From Pseudomonas sp. URMO17WK12:I11 (GTDB lineage Bacteria > Pseudomonadota > Gammaproteobacteria > Pseudomonadales > Pseudomonadaceae): a DNA stretch of 64,000 nucleotides. Location: NCBI RefSeq assembly GCF_007677725.1, contig NZ_VEDF01000016.1, positions 1 to 64,000 on the forward strand. The letters run 5' to 3'. The notes below the pieces were generated by a model. It searched no databases and had not been told where the DNA came from. It saw nothing but the letters and a program-made list of their open reading frames with translations. Positions 41,642 through 50,164 of the stretch are shown in pieces; position 1 is the stretch's first letter; each line of letters opens with the position of its first letter. The position numbers and the translations under genes are program-made.

Positions 41642-42631
41642 TCAACCGTCGACCAGATTGTGCGGATTACCGGCCGCCCAGCGGACGATGTTGTCCAAGG
41701 TGGTGGCAGCGATCGCGGCCAGCGCCTCGCGGGTCAGAAAGGCTTGGTGCGCCGTGACGATGACGTTGGGAAAGGTCAGCAGGCGCGCGAGCACATCGTC
41801 CTGCAGCGGCAAGTCGGAACGGTCCTCGAAGAACAGCTGCGCTTCCTCCTCATACACATCCAGGCCAAGGTAGCCGAGTTGACCGCTTTTCAGGGCGTCG
41901 ACCAAGGCTGGGGTGTCGACCAGGGCACCGCGACCGGTATTGATCAGCATGGCGCCTGGCTGCAACTGACCCAGGCTTTGCGCGTTGATCAGGTGCCGGG
42001 TATGTGCGGTGAGCGGGCAATGCAAGCTGATGATCCGCGCCTGGCCGAGCAGGTCAGGCAATTGCACGTAGCGAGCGCCCAGCGCCAGCATCTCGGGGTT
42101 GGGGTAGGGGTCATAGGCCAGCAGTTGGCAGCCGAACCCGGCCATGATGCGCGCGAAGGCCAAGCCGATCTGACCGGTGCCGATGACGCCGACGGTCTTG
42201 CCATGCAGGTCGAAGCCAGTCAGCCCATGCAGGGTGAAATCGCCGTCGCGGGTGCGGTTGTACGCCCGGTGCAGACGACGGTTCAGGGCCAACACCAAAG
42301 CCGCGGCATGCTCGGCCACTGCGTGTGGCGAGTACGCCGGGACGCGCACCACTGCCAAGCCCAGGCGCTGCGCGGCGGCCAGGTCGACGTGGTTGTAACC
42401 GGCCGAACGCAGCGCGATCAGGCGCGTGCCGCCAGCGGCCAGGCGCTCGAGCACCTGGGCATTAAGGTCATCGTTGATGAACGGGCAGACCACCTCGAAG
42501 CCCTCGGCGAGGGCGACGGTATCGAGGGTCAGGCGCGCGGGCTGAAAGTGCAGCGCCAGCGCGCAGTCGCCGGCGGCCTGGGTGAAACTCTCCTGGTCGT
42601 AGTGCTGGCTGCTGAACAATAGAACGCGCAT
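41642..42631 (-). CDS. ldhA: D-lactate dehydrogenase (2-hydroxyacid dehydrogenase)
   Basis: A 329-residue NAD-dependent D-2-hydroxyacid dehydrogenase. The Rossmann motif is GVIGTGQIG, the substrate arginine is in NTGRGALVD, and the catalytic histidine is in VIVTAHQAFLT. It interconverts pyruvate and D-lactate. TGAGGA lies eight bases before the ATG at 42631. It lies 35 bases downstream of gacS on the same strand. Confidence 0.91.
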   Translation of the reverse strand: MRVLLFSSQHYDQESFTQAAGDCALALHFQPARLTLDTVALAEGFEVVCPFINDDLNAQVLERLAAGGTRLIALRSAGYNHVDLAAAQRLGLAVVRVPAYSPHAVAEHAAALVLALNRRLHRAYNRTRDGDFTLHGLTGFDLHGKTVGVIGTGQIGLAFARIMAGFGCQLLAYDPYPNPEMLALGARYVQLPDLLGQARIISLHCPLTAHTRHLINAQSLGQLQPGAMLINTGRGALVDTPALVDALKSGQLGYLGLDVYEEEAQLFFEDRSDLPLQDDVLARLLTFPNVIVTAHQAFLTREALAAIAATTLDNIVRWAAGNPHNLVDG

Positions 42632-42666
42632 GGCTTCAATCCTCAGTTGATCGGGCGCTGCCTGGC

Positions 42667-45426
42667 TCAAGCGTTGAGCCGCGCTTGAGCGGCCAGGCGG
42701 TTGATCGCCGCATCGAGTTCATCGAGCGCCTGCTGCGCCTGCGGGTTGTCTTGCTTGAGCAACGTCTCGCTGCGCTGGCAGGCTGCACGTAGCTGCGGCA
42801 CCCCGCAATAGCGCGAGGCGCCGTTGAGCCTGTGGACCTGGGCAATCAAGCTCGCCTGGTCGTTGGCCTTGCGCGCGGCGGTGATGGCCTGGCGGTCGCT
42901 CTCCAGCGAGGCCAGCAACATCGCCAGCATGTCGGCGGCCAGGTCAGGCTTGCCAGCGGCCAGGCGCAGCCCCTCGGCGGGGTCGAGCACCGGCAGCTCG
43001 TGGCTTACCGGCGGTTGCTCGCCCGCAGGCTCGAGCGGCGCCGCGCCAAGACTCAGCCCGGTCCATTTGAGCACCACCTGGGCCAGCTGGCGTTCGCTGA
43101 TCGGCTTGGTCAGGTAGTCGTCCATGCCACTGTGCAGCAATGCGCGCTTCTCGTTGGCCATGGCATGCGCCGTCAGGGCCACGATCGGCAGCGGATGGCG
43201 GCTTTGGGATTTTTCCCACTGGCGGATCTGCTCGGTGCAGGCGCGCCCGTCCATGCCAGGCATCTGCACATCCATCAACACCAGGTCGAAGGGTTCGCTC
43301 TGCACCGCCTGCACGGCCGCGTAGCCGTTGTCGACCGCCAGTACTTCTGCGCCCAGGTCTTCGAGCAGCGTTTGCACCAACAGCAGATTGGCCGGGTTGT
43401 CGTCCACGCAAAGGATCCGCGCCCGGCGCTGCGCTGAGCTGGCCAGCGCCGGCCCTGGCAGCGCCCGGCGTGGTTGCACCAACTCCAGCAACAAGCGGCG
43501 CAGCTTGCGCGTGCAGGTCGGCTTGGACAGCAACTGCCCGTGGCCGTTGGGCAGGTACGGGTGATACAACGCCTGCTCGGTGGTCGGGCAAAGCACCACG
43601 CATTGGCAATGCAGGCGCTCCAACTCCTGGTTGTATTGGCCCAGCTGTTCTGGAGAGAGCACGCCGAGGTTGGCGCCCAGCACCGCCAGCTCGAACGGCA
43701 TACCCGCCTGCGCGCCGGCCTGAACGCCCTGCAGCAACTGATCGAAAGAGGCGAACGAGCTGACGCTCAAGCCGCAGTCTTCGAGTTGATGTTGCAGGGC
43801 CTGACAGGCCAGCTCATGACCGTCGACAATCGCCGCCCGGCGACCTTGCAGGGGTTGCAGCGGCTGCTCCTCGGCGTCGTCATGGGCCTTGGGCAGGCTC
43901 AGGCTGATCCAGAACTGCGAACCTTCTCCCGGTGTGCTGTCGACCCCGATTTCGCCGCCCATCTGCTCGATCAAGCGCTTGGAAATCACCAGCCCCAGGC
44001 CGGTGCCGCCTGGCTGGCGGGCCAGCGAGTTGTCGGCCTGGCTGAAGGCCTGGAACAAGGTGCGCACGTCCTGGGGCGACAGGCCAATGCCGGTGTCTTG
44101 CACGCTGATACGCAGTTGCGCGCTGTCCTGCTGTTCGTCATCGAGCATCGCCCGTACGACGATGGTGCCTTCGCGGGTGAACTTGATGGCATTGCTCACC
44201 AGGTTGGTGAGGATCTGCTTGAGACGCAACGGGTCGCCGATCAGCGACGAGGGGGCGTCGCGGTAGACCAGGCTCAGCAGTTCGAGCTGCTTGGCGTGCG
44301 CGGCCGGGGCGAGGATGGTCAGGGTGTCCTGGATGAGGTCGCGCAAATTGAATGGAATGCTGTCGAGCACCAGCTTGCCGGCCTCGATCTTGGAGAAGTC
44401 GAGAATCTCGTTGATGATGCCCAGCAGGTTGTCGGCGGATTTCTCGATGGTGCTCAGGTAGTCCAGTTGACGCGGCGTCATCTCGCTTTTCTGCAGCAAA
44501 TGGGTGAAACCCAGAATGCCATTGAGCGGGGTACGGATCTCGTGGCTCATGTTGGCCAGGAACTCCGACTTGATCCGGCTGGCCTCCAGGGCCTCCTTGC
44601 GCGCCATGTCCAGTTCGATGTTCTGGATCTCGATGGTTTCCAGGTTCTGGCGCACGTCTTCGGTGGCCTGGTCGATGCTGTGCTGCAGTTCCTCGTGGGC
44701 GCCTTGCAGGGTTTCGGCCATGCGGTTGATGCCATGGGCCAGCTCGTCGAGTTCGTGGCTGCCCATCGCCGGCAGGCGTTCTTCGAGGTGACCGTCCTTG
44801 AGCTGATTGACCGCATGCTTGATGCGCGCGATCGGGTCGTTGATCGCACGGCTCATGCGCATCGCCAGCAGGCCGCTGAGGGCCAGGCAGGCGAAGATCA
44901 GCAGCACGCTGGTGAACAGGTTGCGATAGCCGCGCAGCAGCGTGCCGTCGTGGGACAGCTCGATCTCGACCCAGCCGAGCAGGCGTTCGGCTTCGGCCGG
45001 TACCGCATCGGTGGCCAGGTCGCGGTGGTGGCCGAAGACCGGCATCAGGTAGCGCGTGGCGTCGTTGCCAGTACGTTGCAGCAATTGCGTGCCGGTGCCG
45101 CCGCTGGGCGGCTGGTTGATCATGCTGGGGCCGGCATGCGCCAGGCGGGTGCGGTCGGGCGCCAGGAAGGCCACTGCGCGCACGTCGGTCTGCTCGAGGG
45201 TCTGGGCGGCGATGCGCTCGAGCTGCACCGCGGTGCGGCGGGCCAGGGCCGGGGCGGCCAGGGGCGCCAGTTGCTCGGCGAGCATCTTGCCGCGCTGCAA
45301 CAACTGCGTGCGTAGCTGGTCTTGCTGCAGCCAGGTGAAATAGCTGCCCAGTACCACGGCCATCAGGCTGGCCGGCAACAGTGCCAGCAGCAGCACCCGG
45401 CTTCTGATTCCCAAACGATCGAGCAC
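42667..45426 (-). CDS. gacS: Hybrid sensor histidine kinase GacS/BarA
   Basis: A 919-residue tripartite kinase. Order: TM1 (about 10-30), periplasmic loop, TM2 (about 165-185), HAMP, H-box SHEIRTPLNG (H295), ATPase with NLVSNAIKF and GTGLGLVIS, receiver with D719 in LMDVQMPGMDG, and HPt with H865 in VHRLNGASRYCG. It activates GacA and thus the Rsm small RNAs controlling secondary metabolism and biofilm. The start is GTG at 45426 with AGGAGG six bases upstream. Confidence 0.94.
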   Translation of the reverse strand: MLDRLGIRSRVLLLALLPASLMAVVLGSYFTWLQQDQLRTQLLQRGKMLAEQLAPLAAPALARRTAVQLERIAAQTLEQTDVRAVAFLAPDRTRLAHAGPSMINQPPSGGTGTQLLQRTGNDATRYLMPVFGHHRDLATDAVPAEAERLLGWVEIELSHDGTLLRGYRNLFTSVLLIFACLALSGLLAMRMSRAINDPIARIKHAVNQLKDGHLEERLPAMGSHELDELAHGINRMAETLQGAHEELQHSIDQATEDVRQNLETIEIQNIELDMARKEALEASRIKSEFLANMSHEIRTPLNGILGFTHLLQKSEMTPRQLDYLSTIEKSADNLLGIINEILDFSKIEAGKLVLDSIPFNLRDLIQDTLTILAPAAHAKQLELLSLVYRDAPSSLIGDPLRLKQILTNLVSNAIKFTREGTIVVRAMLDDEQQDSAQLRISVQDTGIGLSPQDVRTLFQAFSQADNSLARQPGGTGLGLVISKRLIEQMGGEIGVDSTPGEGSQFWISLSLPKAHDDAEEQPLQPLQGRRAAIVDGHELACQALQHQLEDCGLSVSSFASFDQLLQGVQAGAQAGMPFELAVLGANLGVLSPEQLGQYNQELERLHCQCVVLCPTTEQALYHPYLPNGHGQLLSKPTCTRKLRRLLLELVQPRRALPGPALASSAQRRARILCVDDNPANLLLVQTLLEDLGAEVLAVDNGYAAVQAVQSEPFDLVLMDVQMPGMDGRACTEQIRQWEKSQSRHPLPIVALTAHAMANEKRALLHSGMDDYLTKPISERQLAQVVLKWTGLSLGAAPLEPAGEQPPVSHELPVLDPAEGLRLAAGKPDLAADMLAMLLASLESDRQAITAARKANDQASLIAQVHRLNGASRYCGVPQLRAACQRSETLLKQDNPQAQQALDELDAAINRLAAQARLNA

Positions 45427-45614
45427 ACTCGCCTCCTGTGATGTGCCTGGCCACCGTCGAGGTTGCGACGGACCACTGGGGAAGGTACTCCGCTGGCTGC
45501 GCCATTGCACCTTTTCTGAATGTGCGGCGTACGCGCAGCGCTGGTCGCCGGGTAGTTGCCTGGATGGCGGGCATGCTCAATAATTGCGCGACTGAGAATG
45601 AGTGGCAGTTGCCA

Positions 45615-46331
45615 ATGAATCCTGTAACTAATTATGCCTCGAGGGTCCTGGCCATCGAGGACGACCCGGTGCTCGGTGCCTACCTGCACGAAGAGCTGCA
45701 GCGCGGCGGTTTTCAGGTCACCTGGTGTCGTAACGGCCAGGAGGGTTTGGAAACCGCGGGGCGGCAAGCCTTCGATGTGGTGCTGATGGACATCCTGCTG
45801 CCCGGGCTCAACGGCCTGGATGCCTTGGCCCGGCTGCGCCAGCACAGTGCCACGCCAGTGATCCTGATGTCGGCCCTGGGCGCCGAGGCCGATCGCATCA
45901 GTGGCTTCCAGCGTGGCGCCGACGACTACCTGCCCAAGCCGTTCAGCATGGCCGAGCTGCAAGTGCGCATCGAAGCGATTCTGCGCCGCGTCGCCCTGGA
46001 GCGTCGCTACCAGGCGCCAATCGAGGCCAGCGCCGGTGAGCTCAAGTTCGATGAAGGCCTGTGCGACGTCGCCTGGCGTGGCCAGCTGGCCGGGCTGACC
46101 CCAAGCGAGTTTCGCTTGCTGGATGTGCTCTACCGCCATGTCGATGAGGTGCTGAGCAAGCCGTTTCTCTATCAGCAGGTCTTGCAACGCGGCTATTCAC
46201 GGCATGATCGCAGCCTCGACATGCATGTCAGTCAGATCCGTCGCAAACTCAAGGGCATCGGCTACCACGACCGGAGTATCCGCACCGTGTGGGGCAAGGG
46301 CTACGTGCTCAGCGCCAGCGAAGCGCAATAG
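45615..46331 (+). CDS. OmpR-family response regulator
   Basis: A 238-residue regulator. The acidic pocket is EDD (15-17), the phosphoacceptor D59 is in VLMDILLPGLNG, and K is in PKPFSMAEL. The C-terminal winged helix includes HDRSLDMHVSQIRRKLKG. The ATG at 45615 is used; the frame to 45438 adds residues overlapping gacS regulatory DNA. It is divergent from gacS and two bases before its kinase gene. Regulon unknown. Confidence 0.87.
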   Translation: MNPVTNYASRVLAIEDDPVLGAYLHEELQRGGFQVTWCRNGQEGLETAGRQAFDVVLMDILLPGLNGLDALARLRQHSATPVILMSALGAEADRISGFQRGADDYLPKPFSMAELQVRIEAILRRVALERRYQAPIEASAGELKFDEGLCDVAWRGQLAGLTPSEFRLLDVLYRHVDEVLSKPFLYQQVLQRGYSRHDRSLDMHVSQIRRKLKGIGYHDRSIRTVWGKGYVLSASEAQ

Positions 46332-46333
46332 CC

Positions 46334-47716
46334 ATGCTCGATCGCCATTCGTTGTTCTGGAAGCTGGCCATCCTGTTGATCGGCTTCTGCCTGCTGATGA
46401 TCGGCCTGAGTTACACCTGGGGCCGGCACATGGAAACCCAGAACGCCTTTCTCGCCGAGCCGGCCCGCCAGGTGCTGCGCGGCTACGCGGCCGAGGCCGA
46501 GCGCGCCTGGCGCACCGGCGCCCGCGCAGGGCTTGATCGCTGGGTGGCCGAGATGCACCAGCGTGAGCGCGGCTGGATCGGCGTGCTCGACCCGCACCTG
46601 CAGCCGCTCGACAGTGCCGTGCTTGGGCCTGAGCTGATGCAGCGCCTGACCCGCCTGCGCGGCGTCGACTGGCCCATGAGCCGGCGCAGTGTCGATCAGC
46701 CGTGGTTGGGCATACCGTTCCCGCAAGCACCACAGCAAGGCATGCTGGTGATCGAGTTGCCGCAACGCTTCAACCCCGGCCAATACCGGATGTTTTGGCG
46801 CATCGTCACCAACGGCATCATGCCCGGGTTGTTTACCTTGCTGCTGTGCGTGGGCTTGTACCGCATGCTCATCGTCCCGCTCAACCAGCTGCGCGAGCAG
46901 GCCAAGGCCTGGCGCGCCGATCAGCTCTCGGCGCGGCTGGATGCCCGCACCACGGCCCGCCAAGACGAACTGGGCGAGCTGGCCCGGGCCTTCGATCACA
47001 TGGCCGAGCGCCTGCAGGGCACGGTGCTGCTGCAACAGCAGCTGCTGCGCGATCTGTCCCACGAACTGCGCACGCCGCTCAGCCGCCTGCGTGTCGCCTG
47101 CGAGGGTGAAACCGACCTGACGCGCCTGCGTGAACGCTTGAGCCGCGAGGTTGACGGCATGCAGCAGTTGGTCGAGAACACCCTGCAACTGGCCTGGCAT
47201 GATGCCGAGCGCGCTCCGCTGCAACTTGAGCCGATCCAGGTCCAGGCGCTGTGGGACTTGCTGGCCGAAGACGCCTGCTATGAGAGCGGCTGGTCGCCGC
47301 AGCGGCTGCGCTGCGAAGTGCCTGGTGATTGCTGGGTGCAAGGCAATCTCAACCACCTGGCCCAGGCCCTGGAAAACTTGCTGCGCAATGCCATCCGTCA
47401 CTCTCCGGCCAATGGCCTGGTACGTCTGGGCGCAGAACGCGAGGGGCAGCGCTGGCGGCTGTGGCTGCAAGACCAGGGCGGCGGCGTGCCTGAGCCTGAC
47501 CTGCAACGAATCTTCGCCCCGTTCACCCGCCTGGACGGCTCGCGCCCAGGCGACGGCGGCTTCGGCTTGGGCCTGAGCATTGCCCGCAGTGCCGTCGAGC
47601 GCCAGGACGGCGCACTCTGGGCAGAAAACGCAGAACACGGCCTGCGCGTCACCTTGCGCCTGGCCTGCGCGCAACCTGTGCAGGTTGCGCACGCGCTTGA
47701 AGCTTGCCGCTTATAG
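46334..47716 (+). CDS. Sensor histidine kinase
   Basis: A 460-residue CpxA/RstB-like kinase. TM1 is about 10-30, a periplasmic region follows, TM2 is about 165-185, then HAMP. The H-box is RDLSHELRTPLSRL, the N-box NLLRNAIRHSP, and the G-boxes LQDQGGGVPE and GGFGLGLSIA. It starts two bases after the regulator stop. The signal is unknown. Confidence 0.88.
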   Translation: MLDRHSLFWKLAILLIGFCLLMIGLSYTWGRHMETQNAFLAEPARQVLRGYAAEAERAWRTGARAGLDRWVAEMHQRERGWIGVLDPHLQPLDSAVLGPELMQRLTRLRGVDWPMSRRSVDQPWLGIPFPQAPQQGMLVIELPQRFNPGQYRMFWRIVTNGIMPGLFTLLLCVGLYRMLIVPLNQLREQAKAWRADQLSARLDARTTARQDELGELARAFDHMAERLQGTVLLQQQLLRDLSHELRTPLSRLRVACEGETDLTRLRERLSREVDGMQQLVENTLQLAWHDAERAPLQLEPIQVQALWDLLAEDACYESGWSPQRLRCEVPGDCWVQGNLNHLAQALENLLRNAIRHSPANGLVRLGAEREGQRWRLWLQDQGGGVPEPDLQRIFAPFTRLDGSRPGDGGFGLGLSIARSAVERQDGALWAENAEHGLRVTLRLACAQPVQVAHALEACRL

Positions 47717-47810
47717 CGTGTAGCTATAGTCACCATAGATTGCGTGATATGGCCGCAGGATGTTTGCCGGTATGATAGGCGCCCCTGCCGTCCGGATTGT
47801 GAACTACGCC

Positions 47811-48710
47811 ATGACCTTGCAGTACCCAACCATCGCCGATTGCGTCGGCAATACGCCACTGGTTCGCCTGCAGCGCCTCGCCGGCGACACCAGCAATACC
47901 CTGCTGCTCAAGCTCGAGGGCAACAATCCTGCCGGCTCCGTGAAGGACCGCCCGGCGCTGTCGATGATCACCCGCGCCGAGCTGCGCGGCCAGATCAAGC
48001 CCGGCGACACGCTGATCGAAGCCACCTCAGGCAATACCGGTATTGCCTTGGCAATGGCCGCAGCGATCAAGGGTTACAAGATGATCCTGATCATGCCTGA
48101 CAATTCCACCGCCGAGCGCAAGGCGGCGATGACGGCCTATGGCGCCGAATTGATCCTGGTGAGCAAGGAAGAAGGCATGGAGGGCGCCCGTGATCTGGCC
48201 GAAAAGCTGCAGGCCGATGGCCGTGGCCTGGTCCTGGACCAGTTCGCCAACGGCGACAACCCGATTGCGCACTACAACAGCACCGGCCCGGAGATCTGGC
48301 AGCAGACCCACGGCAGCGTGACCCATTTCGTCAGCTCCATGGGCACCACCGGCACCATCATGGGCTGCTCGCAGTACCTCAAGGAACAGAACCCCGACGT
48401 GCAGATCATCGGCTTGCAGCCCATGGAAGGCTCGGCCATCCCGGGCATCCGCCGCTGGCCAGAGGAATACTTGCCGAAGATTTTCGATGCCAGCCGGGTC
48501 GACCGCGTGGTCGACATGACCCAGCAGGAAGCCGAGGACACCACGCGGCGTCTGGCCCGCGAAGAAGGCATTTTCTGCGGCGTGTCGTCCGGCGGCGCGG
48601 TGGCAGCGATGCTGCGCCTGTCCCGCGAAGTGGAAAACGCCGTGATGGTTGCGATCATCTGCGACCGCGGCGACCGTTACCTGTCTACCGGCCTGTTCGA
48701 TCCGAGCTAA
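47811..48710 (+). CDS. cysM: Cysteine synthase B
   Basis: A 299-residue PLP enzyme making cysteine from O-acetylserine and sulfide or thiosulfate. K45 in NNPAGSVKDRPAL binds PLP, and EATSGNTGIALAM and SMGTTGTIMG bind substrate and phosphate. The ATG at 47811 gives the usual MTLQYPTI start. The stop is directly followed by the rlmD ATG. Confidence 0.95.
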   Translation: MTLQYPTIADCVGNTPLVRLQRLAGDTSNTLLLKLEGNNPAGSVKDRPALSMITRAELRGQIKPGDTLIEATSGNTGIALAMAAAIKGYKMILIMPDNSTAERKAAMTAYGAELILVSKEEGMEGARDLAEKLQADGRGLVLDQFANGDNPIAHYNSTGPEIWQQTHGSVTHFVSSMGTTGTIMGCSQYLKEQNPDVQIIGLQPMEGSAIPGIRRWPEEYLPKIFDASRVDRVVDMTQQEAEDTTRRLAREEGIFCGVSSGGAVAAMLRLSREVENAVMVAIICDRGDRYLSTGLFDPS

Positions 48711-50069
48711 ATGTCCAAGAAAAAAAGCAATGGCGGCCTGCGCTTTCAGCCGGCTGGCGGCAATCGCACTCCCCAAGTCCCCGTGGGCAAGAAACAGCGC
48801 CTGGACATCGAGCGCCTGGCTGGCGACGGCCGTGGCATCGCGTTCGTCGAAGGGCGCACCTGGTTCGTCAGCGGCGCCCTGGCAGGCGAAAGCGTCGAAG
48901 CGCGGGTGCTCAATGCCCGTGGCAAGGTGGTCGAGGCGCGTCTGGAACGCGTCCTGCAGGCCAGCCCAGAGCGTCGCGCGGCGCCGTGTCGGCACTACGC
49001 CCGCTGCGGCGGCTGCAACCTGCAGCACCTGCCGCACGAGGCGCAGTTGCTGCTCAAGCAACGCACCTTGGCCGAGCAACTGCAACGGGTCGCAGGCATT
49101 CAACCGCAGAGCTGGGCGACGCCGCTCAGCGGGCCCGAGTTCGGCTATCGACGCCGGGCACGGGTGGCCGTTCGCTGGGACGTCAAGCGCAGGGAACTGG
49201 ACGTCGGTTTTCGTGCCGAAGCCAGCCAGGACATCGTCGCCATCGATGAATGCCCAGTGCTGGTACAGCCCTTGCAAACGATTCTGCGCCATTTGCCGAC
49301 CGTGCTGCGCGCCTTGAGCAAGCCTCAGGCGATTGGCCATGTGGAACTGTTCAGCGGGACCGCCGAGGCCGTGTTGCTGCGTCATGTGGCGCCGCTGCCG
49401 GAAGACGACGTGGAGCGCCTGCGCGCGTTTTGCGCGCAGGCCAATGCGCAGTTGTGGCTGCAGGGCGAGGGCGATCCGGCACCGCTGGATCCTGAAGCGA
49501 AACTGGGCTTCGTCCTGGCACCATGGCAGCTGGAACTGGCTTGGCGGCCGGGCGACTTCGTGCAGGTCAACGCCCAGGTCAATACCGCGATGGTCGAGCA
49601 GGCGCTGGCCTGGCTTGCCCCGCAAGCTGACGAGCGAGTGCTGGACCTGTTCTGCGGCCTGGGCAATTTCGCCCTGCCGCTGGCTCGCCAGGCGCGCGAA
49701 GTGGTCGCGGTAGAAGGGGTGCAGGCCATGGTCGAGCGGGCCGCGGCCAATGCGCGCAACAACGATGTGCATAACGCGGCCTTTTTTCAGGCCGATTTAT
49801 CGCAGCCTTTGGCTGGCGCCGGATGGGCCGCCGAAGGCTTTTCTGCGGTACTCTTGGACCCACCACGCGATGGTGCCTACGAGGTGGTGCAAGGCATCGC
49901 CCGGCTCAACGCCAAGCGCCTGGTGTACGTATCGTGCAATCCGGCCACGCTGGCGCGAGACGCCCAGGTGCTGGTTGGCCAAGGGTACCGGTTAAAAAGG
50001 GCCGGGATTCTCGACATGTTTCCTCAGACGGCGCATGTCGAAGCCATGGCGTTATTCGAAGCGGACTAG
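48711..50069 (+). CDS. rlmD: 23S rRNA (uracil1939-C5) methyltransferase
   Basis: A 452-residue SAM enzyme with an iron-sulfur cluster. Cluster cysteines C93, C99 and C102 are in APCRHYARCGGCNLQ, with a fourth in DECPVL. The SAM motif is LDLFCGLGNF, and the catalytic region has LLDPPRDGA and VSCNPATLARD. It sits immediately after cysM and before relA; this cysM-rlmD-relA-mazG order is conserved in Pseudomonas. Confidence 0.95.
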   Translation: MSKKKSNGGLRFQPAGGNRTPQVPVGKKQRLDIERLAGDGRGIAFVEGRTWFVSGALAGESVEARVLNARGKVVEARLERVLQASPERRAAPCRHYARCGGCNLQHLPHEAQLLLKQRTLAEQLQRVAGIQPQSWATPLSGPEFGYRRRARVAVRWDVKRRELDVGFRAEASQDIVAIDECPVLVQPLQTILRHLPTVLRALSKPQAIGHVELFSGTAEAVLLRHVAPLPEDDVERLRAFCAQANAQLWLQGEGDPAPLDPEAKLGFVLAPWQLELAWRPGDFVQVNAQVNTAMVEQALAWLAPQADERVLDLFCGLGNFALPLARQAREVVAVEGVQAMVERAAANARNNDVHNAAFFQADLSQPLAGAGWAAEGFSAVLLDPPRDGAYEVVQGIARLNAKRLVYVSCNPATLARDAQVLVGQGYRLKRAGILDMFPQTAHVEAMALFEAD

Positions 50070-50164
50070 GCGACTGGTCCCTTGGTGCGGCTTCCACGGA
50101 AGCGAAGCTGCACGGTGATAGCCAGTGCACCCGTGTGGTGCGCTGTATGGAAAGGTAAAACAAG

